A stretch of DNA of 21,215 nt from a bacterium (GTDB lineage Bacteria > Babelota > Babeliae > Babelales > JABDEC01), in NCBI GenBank assembly GCA_947481115.1, contig CANKEI010000011.1, positions 1-21,215 on the forward strand, written 5' to 3'. A program made the position numbers and the translations under genes. The notes below the pieces were generated by a model, which saw nothing but the letters and a program-made list of their open reading frames with translations, was not told where the DNA came from and did not search any database. Positions within the stretch are counted from its first letter, which is position 1. The number at the start of each line of letters is the position of its first letter. This document shows, piece by piece, positions 6,710-13,316 of the stretch.

Positions 6710-7675
6710 TTAGAATTCGTAAGTAATCCCAAAGCCCTTAGGGTTACAGTCTACTGACCAACCTCCCGCTGCTTCACGGGTCCTAATTAATGTTAACGAT
6801 GCTATCGTGTAAGCTAATCCCAACCCTGCTCCTGCAATTAATTGTGAAGTATAATGTCGATTACTGCTAATACTAGTTAAGAATAATAGACCTGAATAGA
6901 TCGCGAATGGTACCCCTAAAGTTGGTCCATGGCGCCAGCCAAACAGTGTAGTCATATAAAAAACTTCCGCCATGTGTCCGGAAGGGAAACCACCAAATGT
7001 TTGTTTTTCACTAGAAAAATCACCATTCCAAGGACGCCTACAAGCATCAGTTTCTAACGTAAATTTAATTAAATCTTTGACCATCCAAATCGAAATTACA
7101 CCCTTTAGAAAAATATCGGCGGTTAATTGAATATCCGGATTGCGACCCAAATATGGCAAAAACAAGCTTGCAATTACCACGAATGGTACACTTTTACTAA
7201 CTGATTTACCCATTGTATCAGAGAAAATATTTAAATTTTTATGCTGCCGACTATCGTAAAAACTACTATGCACATTATGATCAACTGATCTAGCTAACAA
7301 ATAAAATGGGATCACACCAGTGGCAACTTTAACTGTATCGATCGAAAAGAAGTGCCGATTTAATTCAATAAAATCAAACATGAAATCGTTGGCCCACTCA
7401 CCCAAGGTCCGATTTTTGAGTGCTATGCCATGGACTCTGTTTTTTAAATAATGATCTGCATAACGGGTATCCCGCTCCAGACTGTGCAGTACTGCATCAC
7501 GTTGGTTGAAATAGCGCAAATCAAGATTTAAATTTTTTCTGGGCAAATTTAGAGCATAACGATCGAGTGCCCATTGATTTAAATTTTTAGGCAAATCTTG
7601 CGATGCTATTAAAATATTGGTCATAAATAACTGTAGGACTACGCCCAACAGCATTAATTGCTTACCAGTTAGCAT
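6710..7675 (-). CDS. PAP2-family membrane phosphatase
   Basis: Lipid phosphatase-type protein, 321 residues, probably acting at the outer face of the inner membrane on undecaprenyl-, lipid A- or phospholipid-type substrates; the substrate cannot be read from sequence. A signal peptide or first membrane segment covers residues 6-24. The three PAP2 motifs are K204 with RRP at 213-215, FPSGH at 230-234, and SNRHYTSQLIAG at 271-282, which carries the catalytic His274. The Asp that usually closes the third motif is Gln278. Several hydrophobic helices lie between (about 112-130, 162-180, 250-270). A purine-rich GGGGGGTAGGGA precedes the ATG. It lies upstream of dus on the same strand, with a palindrome between them. 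Confidence 0.8.
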   Translation of the reverse strand: MLTGKQLMLLGVVLQLFMTNILIASQDLPKNLNQWALDRYALNLPRKNLNLDLRYFNQRDAVLHSLERDTRYADHYLKNRVHGIALKNRTLGEWANDFMFDFIELNRHFFSIDTVKVATGVIPFYLLARSVDHNVHSSFYDSRQHKNLNIFSDTMGKSVSKSVPFVVIASLFLPYLGRNPDIQLTADIFLKGVISIWMVKDLIKFTLETDACRRPWNGDFSSEKQTFGGFPSGHMAEVFYMTTLFGWRHGPTLGVPFAIYSGLLFLTSISSNRHYTSQLIAGAGLGLAYTIASLTLIRTREAAGGWSVDCNPKGFGITYEF

Positions 7676-7777
7676 TCCCTACCCCCCAGACCGGCGTCCC
7701 TACGCTTAAGTCATATCTGGCAGATAGAAAACTACTATAATTCAAATAGCATAAACAATAATTTAGCTAAAATTTAA

Positions 7778-9244
7778 TTAAAAACCTGCGGGCTGCTTGT
7801 TCCACCAGTTATTTGTTTGCTCATATGCATGCGCCGTTTGATATAACAAATCTTCTGAAAAATCTGGACCAATTAATTGAAAACCAATTGGCAACTGTTC
7901 TTTGGTGAAGCCGCACGGTAAAGCAATCGCAGGTACACCCGCTAAATTCACAAAACAGGTGAAATAATCTAAAAGATCCATTTCTAAGCTGTTATCTAAA
8001 GCACCAAATTTAAAAGCTGGTGCCGCATGCATTGGGGCTAATAGTACATCTACGTCCTTAAAACAAGCTAATAATTCTTGGCGAATTAAACTTTGAACTT
8101 TGCGCGCATTATGATAAAAATCACCCGCATGCCCAGCTGATAAGACATAATTACCAACCAAAATACGCAACCGTACATCTGGACCAAAGCCCTGACCTCT
8201 GGTTTTAGCGTATAATTGATTTAAATTCTGGATACCTTGTGCCCGATTACCATATCTAACCCCATCAAACCGGGCCAAGTTAGAGGCTGCTTCAGCACGA
8301 CTAATAATAAAATAGGCTGCCGCAGAATAATCCATCGTGTTTAGCGTAATCGGCTTAATCTCAGCGCCTAATTTTTCATAGTGCTTAATAGCTTGATCTA
8401 AAGCTTGTGAAATTTCAGGCTGGACCCCCTCAGCATTTAGGGCGTTAGTGATAATACCAATTTTTAAACCCGATCTTAATGTAGGCTCAGTTAAATTTTG
8501 GGTATAATCGAGTTTATTTCGTTTAGCGCTAGTCGAATCTTTAGCATCGTGACCGGCTATTTGGGATAATACTAACGCATTATCATAAACAGTTCGTGTA
8601 GCTACACCAACTTGATCTAGTGAAGATGCATAGGCTACTAAACCATAACGAGATACTAAACCATAGGTCGGCTTAATGCCCACGATGCCACAAAAGGCCG
8701 CTGGTAAACGTACTGAACCACCAGTTTCTGAACCTAAAGACCAAGGAACTAATCCGGCTGCTACAGCTGCAATTGAGCCACCACTAGATCCACCAGATAC
8801 GCGCGTCATGTCCCATGGATTAGCCACTTTCTTATAAGCTGAATACTCATTAGAGCTGCCCATAGCAAATTCATCCATATTAGCTCGACCGACTACTAAG
8901 GCTCCGGCTTGTTTTAAATTAGTAGTTACAGTAGCATCATAAGTTGCTTTAAAACCCTGTAAAATTTTAGATGCGCAAGTTAAATTACGATCTTTTTGGC
9001 AAATATTATCTTTAATTAAACCGGGAATATTATTCAACAAACTATTAGGATTATTTTGGCCGCGCGCTAAAATTGAGGATTCGTCAAAAATTTCTAGGGC
9101 CGTGCCTAGTTGTTCGTCATATTTTGCAAAACGATCCAAACAAGCTTTTAAAAGCTCTTCACGCGAAATTTTTTTAGCTGCTAATTGGGCCTGTAATTCG
9201 CGAATAGTGGCAAATTCCAAGTTAGTATAGTGATTAATAGACAT
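7778..9244 (-). CDS. gatA: Glutamyl/aspartyl-tRNA amidotransferase subunit A
   Basis: Glutaminase subunit of GatCAB, which releases ammonia from glutamine to convert Glu-tRNA(Gln) or Asp-tRNA(Asn). The amidase signature is complete: Lys78 in PGLIKDN, cis-Ser153 in SGGSSGGS and the nucleophile Ser177 in GSETGGS, each one residue earlier than in the S. aureus enzyme. The 488-residue length is standard. AGGA lies nine bases before the ATG. It follows gatC by 11 bases as the last gene of the operon. gatB is not in this window and must be elsewhere. A tRNA-Asn gene is present, consistent with a need for this pathway. Confidence 0.96.
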   Translation of the reverse strand: MSINHYTNLEFATIRELQAQLAAKKISREELLKACLDRFAKYDEQLGTALEIFDESSILARGQNNPNSLLNNIPGLIKDNICQKDRNLTCASKILQGFKATYDATVTTNLKQAGALVVGRANMDEFAMGSSNEYSAYKKVANPWDMTRVSGGSSGGSIAAVAAGLVPWSLGSETGGSVRLPAAFCGIVGIKPTYGLVSRYGLVAYASSLDQVGVATRTVYDNALVLSQIAGHDAKDSTSAKRNKLDYTQNLTEPTLRSGLKIGIITNALNAEGVQPEISQALDQAIKHYEKLGAEIKPITLNTMDYSAAAYFIISRAEAASNLARFDGVRYGNRAQGIQNLNQLYAKTRGQGFGPDVRLRILVGNYVLSAGHAGDFYHNARKVQSLIRQELLACFKDVDVLLAPMHAAPAFKFGALDNSLEMDLLDYFTCFVNLAGVPAIALPCGFTKEQLPIGFQLIGPDFSEDLLYQTAHAYEQTNNWWNKQPAGF

Positions 9245-9255
9245 AATTTTAGATC

Positions 9256-9552
9256 CTAGTTGCTATCGATGACGGTTGGCACCACAAAATAGTTTTCTAA
9301 TTCCTGCGGCGCTTGCGCCAAAATATCAGCTGAATTAGTCGGTATTATAATATCTGGACGAGTAATATTGACCGGGTTAGCTAATAATTCACTAATATCA
9401 ATATTAGTACTTGCAGCAATCTCTGTTACGCGCTTAGCATAACTTAAAACATCTTCTAACTGCTTAACTAAGTGATCAATTTCAGATTCTTGTAACTCTA
9501 ATTTAGAAATTTCAGCGATTTTATAAACTTCCTCGCGGGATAATTTAATCAT
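9256..9552 (-). CDS. gatC: Glutamyl/aspartyl-tRNA amidotransferase subunit C
   Basis: Small GatCAB subunit that wraps around the GatA/GatB interface and stabilises it. The 98-residue protein shows the family pattern: an N-terminal helix pair (VYKIAEISKLELQESEI, then LEDVLSYAKRVTEI), the ITRPD turn and the C-terminal ENYFVVPTVID that inserts into the complex. Its ATG overlaps the TGA of the MATE gene (ATGA, 9549-9552), so translation is coupled. AGGA is six bases upstream. Confidence 0.93.
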   Translation of the reverse strand: MIKLSREEVYKIAEISKLELQESEIDHLVKQLEDVLSYAKRVTEIAASTNIDISELLANPVNITRPDIIIPTNSADILAQAPQELENYFVVPTVIDSN

Positions 9553-10958
9553 ACTTTTTCCTGTTCGCCCTTAAGCCACTTGCCAGATCTAAAGCGATGT
9601 ACATAAATCAAACTCATTAGACCATTACTTAGATAAAATATACCGTAAATTAAAATAAATTTTAGTAGATTATCACCAAATGGTAATTTCACAATTAAAT
9701 ATGAAACCGGTGCAAAAAAGCCGACACAGATCGCGATGCGCGACCACATCACAATTTTCACATCTGAAACGCCTCGCAAGGCCCCTGATAGCACAATCTG
9801 CAACACATCGAAAAATACAAAAATACTAATAATTGGAAAAGCTTGGGCTGAAAATTCTGTAAAAGTGCCCTTACGATCAAATAAACCAATCAGCAATTCT
9901 TTATAATAAATCGAAACTACTAAAATTATTAAAACAAATATCGAAGCTAATAAATTGATTTTTTTAATATTAGCTTTAATTCCCTCGGTATTTTTGGCAC
10001 CAAAATCGTTGGAAGCTAAAAATGTGATCACCTGCGCAAAAGCAATTGCTGGTAAGAATAACGCTCGCTCTAGATCTTTAATCACCACAAAACTAGCCGC
10101 CGGATATTCTCCCATACGAGTAATCATAGCACCCAGCCAGATGTATGCGATTGCCATAGTAGATTTATCGACAACTACTGGCCAACTAAGTGATAGCAAA
10201 CGTTTAATCGCAGCTAGATCTGGTCGATAAGTAAAAATATTTAAGTTAAATTTATGATATTCAGAATTAAATAAAACTAAGACAACTGCTAATATCAACA
10301 TGCTGCCATATTGTAAAACTGTCGCCCAAGCTGATCCCAGTTGCCCTAAATCAGGAAAACCCCATTTACCAAAAATTAAAACGTAATCAAAAAATAAGAA
10401 TACTAATCCGCCAAATACAAAAATGATCATTGGCGTTTTAGTGTTTTTGATACTGCGTAAAAAAGCTATAAAGGCAAAATAAACAAACATAAACAGTATG
10501 CCTAATGCTCTAACCCGCATGAGTGGCACCCCACAAGCTATCATCGCTGATGACGCGTTATAAAAACGTAAAATAGGGTACGATCCAAAAAATAATATCG
10601 CGCTAGCGATTAATCCCATCGTCGACATTACCCAGAATGTTTCTACAAATGTCCGACCAACTTCTTGTGGTTTTTTAGCACCAAAAAATTGGCCTCCAAT
10701 GATAATCGCCCCGATCATTAGACCGTCAGCAAATTTTAATACAGCATGCAAAATTGTATTTAAAGTGCCATGAGTAGCATAAGTAGTCGTGGATTTAAGC
10801 GCGGCTACCCAATAAGAATCAATCCAACTAAGCGCAGTATATAAAATTAGTGCCGTAATAAACTCTGGAAAAAAATAACGTAAAATATTGGTATAGCTCT
10901 CGCCCTTTTTATTTTCGACGATGCCACTCCAATAGCTAGCTAAAAGATTTTTTTTCAC
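9549..10958 (-). CDS. MATE-family multidrug/cation antiporter
   Basis: Inner-membrane efflux protein of 469 residues with about twelve hydrophobic segments in two repeats. The N-half carries the MatE pattern (a GLMIGAIIIGGQFFGAKKP-like segment near residue 82) and the second half repeats it (FAQVITFLASNDFGAKNTEG). It starts with GTG at 10958, supported by AAAGG ten bases upstream. The substrate is unknown. It lies 18 bases after rsmG and overlaps gatC by four bases, so it is an integral operon member between a ribosome methylase and amidotransferase genes. There is no functional link I can name. Confidence 0.88.
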   Translation of the reverse strand: MKKNLLASYWSGIVENKKGESYTNILRYFFPEFITALILYTALSWIDSYWVAALKSTTTYATHGTLNTILHAVLKFADGLMIGAIIIGGQFFGAKKPQEVGRTFVETFWVMSTMGLIASAILFFGSYPILRFYNASSAMIACGVPLMRVRALGILFMFVYFAFIAFLRSIKNTKTPMIIFVFGGLVFLFFDYVLIFGKWGFPDLGQLGSAWATVLQYGSMLILAVVLVLFNSEYHKFNLNIFTYRPDLAAIKRLLSLSWPVVVDKSTMAIAYIWLGAMITRMGEYPAASFVVIKDLERALFLPAIAFAQVITFLASNDFGAKNTEGIKANIKKINLLASIFVLIILVVSIYYKELLIGLFDRKGTFTEFSAQAFPIISIFVFFDVLQIVLSGALRGVSDVKIVMWSRIAICVGFFAPVSYLIVKLPFGDNLLKFILIYGIFYLSNGLMSLIYVHRFRSGKWLKGEQEKV

Positions 10959-10976
10959 TTTACTGCTACCTTTAAT

Positions 10977-11639
10977 TTAAAGCCTTTGGTCTAAATCTTC
11001 TGGTTTTAAATTCCAACAGATTAGCTTACGCGTTTTATCTCCAACCACATAGCCCCATTCTGCTCTAATTAAATTATCTGGGATCCTGCCAGCTTTGCCC
11101 AATTCACACTCGTCCCAATGATCTGCTGCCCAGTATACGAGCTTTGCTTTACGATAAATACAGCCAGTCTTAAAAACACGTAATAACTCTAGTGGCTTCA
11201 GAGATGCTCGCGCACAAAATAGATCTACGTGATCATCAGTTTTGCGCAAAAAGGTGCGCCAATCTTGATCGTAAATCTCGATATTTTCTAGATCTAATTC
11301 ATCGATTACAGCTTGCAAGAAATCAACTTTTTTAAGATTAACTTCAATTAAAATAATTCTTAATTGGGGATATTTTATTTTTAATGGAATAGCTGGAAAA
11401 CCTGCACCGGAACCAACATCTGTTAAAGTTAGCGGCTGCGTAAGATCTACAAAGTTAGCCAAACTTAAGCTATCTAAAAAGTGTAAATCGATAATTTTTT
11501 GATCTTCTAAGATACTAGTTAAATTTACCCGGTTATTCCAATCCTGTAATAACCGAGCGTATTTTACAAACTGCGCTAGCTGACTGGTCGATAACTGCGC
11601 TGTTGCTTGAAACTGGGCCCAAATTGGCGCTAAATTCAT
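10977..11639 (-). CDS. rsmG: 16S rRNA (guanine527-N7)-methyltransferase RsmG
   Basis: SAM-dependent methylase acting on G527 in the 530 loop of 16S rRNA; loss gives low-level streptomycin resistance in other bacteria. Landmarks: RVNLTSI at 37-43, HFLDSL at 53-58, the SAM-binding TDVGSGAGFPAIPLK at 73-87, the acidic IEVNLKKVDFLQ strand-2 region and FCARA in the active site. The 220-residue length is typical. GAGGA lies just upstream of the ATG. It is the first gene of the rsmG-MATE-gatC-gatA operon and is divergent from the secreted orphan at 11725, sharing an 85-base intergenic region. Confidence 0.93.
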   Translation of the reverse strand: MNLAPIWAQFQATAQLSTSQLAQFVKYARLLQDWNNRVNLTSILEDQKIIDLHFLDSLSLANFVDLTQPLTLTDVGSGAGFPAIPLKIKYPQLRIILIEVNLKKVDFLQAVIDELDLENIEIYDQDWRTFLRKTDDHVDLFCARASLKPLELLRVFKTGCIYRKAKLVYWAADHWDECELGKAGRIPDNLIRAEWGYVVGDKTRKLICWNLKPEDLDQRL

Positions 11640-11724
11640 AAAATCCTCAAAACCATAGTTTTTCTGAGCTGATAACTGTTAAGCTCTATTATTAATAAAT
11701 TTATAAGTTTAGGAGCGTTATACC

Positions 11725-12603
11725 ATGATTTATCATATAACACACATAACACACATAAAACACGCCATACCAAACTATATATTACGCTATAAGTTAAGCT
11801 ATTTATACTTTTTAATCTTAATCTTGCCCATATGCTGGTCAACTGAAATAATTTCAGCTCAAATTGCTAGTCATTCAGATACTAATGAGCAGGTGATCAC
11901 TTTTTATGTGCGTGAATATCCTAATTTTAAAGTGATTCCTAAAAAGGTCACTCAAAAAATTTTAGCTTACACTAAACAGCAAAATAAAACTTTAATACCG
12001 GGCGAATTAGCCGAACTAGAACAGCGCCTGATGCTAAAAAAACTTACCCCCCCAGCCAGCGATATCGATCTATTTGCTATCCATGCTGGGTTTATTAGTC
12101 GCACAGACCACAATAGTCAAATAACATTACCCCGCAAAATCCAAAACGATACTATTAAGTTAATTATTACGCCTAGCTTAATTCCAGTTTTTAGCGCTAA
12201 TAGCAATATCGCTTATTGGAATCTAGACCCTAATCAACCAGCCCAAGCTTTTACAATCACTAAAAAATTAGATCCCTTAACCGAACAGTTATACTGGGAT
12301 GTGCAACCAGCGCCCTTACTACCAAATCAACCCATCTCTACTCAGGCGTTAATAATTATAGGCGACCCCGACACCATCTATTTACCAACAGATTTAACAC
12401 CGGCTGCAGACGATACACAGTTATTATTACCAGATATTTATATTAAAAATATTAAAACCAATCGTAATTTAGCTAAACAAGATTTAATTAAACAAACCAT
12501 TAATAATTTACTAAATACACTCAATATCAGAGCTTTTTATGGGCCCACTAAAAAGATTTACAAACGTACTCCTTATGGCATTGCTAGCCAGACAGTTACC
12601 TGA
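11725..12603 (+). CDS. Secreted or periplasmic protein of unknown function
   Basis: I do not recognise a family. The 292-residue product has a long, histidine-rich N-region (THITHIKH) followed by a hydrophobic core (YFLILILPICW) and a likely signal cleavage after ISA near residue 45. The start is supported by AGGAG nine bases before the ATG. The mature part is polar, Pro/Gln/Thr-rich and beta-like, with no Cys and no visible catalytic motif. A helical segment (LAKQDLIKQTINNLLNTL) lies near the C-terminus. It is the first plus-strand gene after the divergent rsmG operon and precedes the HUMPS-like gene by 92 bases, so the two may be cotranscribed. Confidence 0.7.
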   Translation: MIYHITHITHIKHAIPNYILRYKLSYLYFLILILPICWSTEIISAQIASHSDTNEQVITFYVREYPNFKVIPKKVTQKILAYTKQQNKTLIPGELAELEQRLMLKKLTPPASDIDLFAIHAGFISRTDHNSQITLPRKIQNDTIKLIITPSLIPVFSANSNIAYWNLDPNQPAQAFTITKKLDPLTEQLYWDVQPAPLLPNQPISTQALIIIGDPDTIYLPTDLTPAADDTQLLLPDIYIKNIKTNRNLAKQDLIKQTINNLLNTLNIRAFYGPTKKIYKRTPYGIASQTVT

Positions 12604-12695
12604 AACCATAATCTATGCTTATCATAACCCTAAAACCTGCTATATTGGTCCTATTATTATTAGATATTTCGGTCACATGGAGATAGAAATAGATT

Positions 12696-13316
12696 ATGAA
12701 ACTGCACATATCGTTTGACAATATTGAGCAGGATAAAATTCTCGAAGTTACATCTCAGGTTGCTAAATATGCGGACGCGATCGAAATCGGTCCGTTTTTG
12801 CTATACAAACATGGCACCAAACTTATCGAAAATCTGATCCAAACTATTCCTGAAATTGTAATCGCAGCTGATGCTAAAATTATTAGTCGCGGCAAAGAGA
12901 TTTCACAATTAATGGTCGATGCTGGCGCAACTTGGGTTACAGTCATGGCTGGTACCGACAAAGAAGTGATTCATAATGTTTGTAGTACGCTACATGCTAA
13001 TAATCGCAAAGCTATGCTTGATGTACGTGACACAGCTTCGATTGGACAATCAGCCCTAGAAGCTAAATCACTTGGCATTGATGCAATTTTATTTCAAGTA
13101 CCATACGATCTAGATAATCCCGTAAATTTTATTGATAAATGGGACATGTTACGAGGTAACACCCAGCTGCCAATCTATATTTCTACTAGAATTACCCGCG
13201 AAAACATTCATAAAATAATTGAATTTAAACCAACCGGAATTATCATCGGACAAGCTATTACTGGTGCACTAGACCCAGCCGCCGAAGCCGAATTTTTTAA
13301 GAATTTATGTGATTAA
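12696..13316 (+). CDS. KGPDC/HUMPS-family enzyme (3-hexulose-6-phosphate synthase / ketogulonate-6-P decarboxylase-like)
   Basis: A (beta/alpha)8 protein of the orotidine-5'-phosphate decarboxylase suprafamily. Seen: Asp8 on strand 1, AIEIGPFLL at 28-36, the metal/phosphate triad ADAK (Asp59, Lys61) on strand 3, GATWVTVMA on strand 4, MLDV (Asp109) on strand 5, and GIIIGQAITGALDPAAEA as the C-terminal phosphate-binding block. These are the core residues of hexulose-6-phosphate synthase (hxlA/rmpA) and UlaD-type enzymes. The strand-6 His of hexulose-phosphate synthases seems replaced: FQVPYD instead of HxGxD. The 206-residue length fits. No isomerase partner (hxlB) lies nearby. Substrate uncertain: formaldehyde fixation or ribose-5-phosphate supply is possible. 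GGAG is 13 bases before the ATG. The stop directly abuts the ligase stop. Confidence 0.75.
   Translation: MKLHISFDNIEQDKILEVTSQVAKYADAIEIGPFLLYKHGTKLIENLIQTIPEIVIAADAKIISRGKEISQLMVDAGATWVTVMAGTDKEVIHNVCSTLHANNRKAMLDVRDTASIGQSALEAKSLGIDAILFQVPYDLDNPVNFIDKWDMLRGNTQLPIYISTRITRENIHKIIEFKPTGIIIGQAITGALDPAAEAEFFKNLCD

Noticed and set aside
11636..11842. 68-codon minus-strand frame between rsmG and the divergent secreted protein
   Set aside because: It overlaps the well-supported start of the 11725 gene, has no good ribosome binding site, and its composition comes from antisense of the signal peptide.
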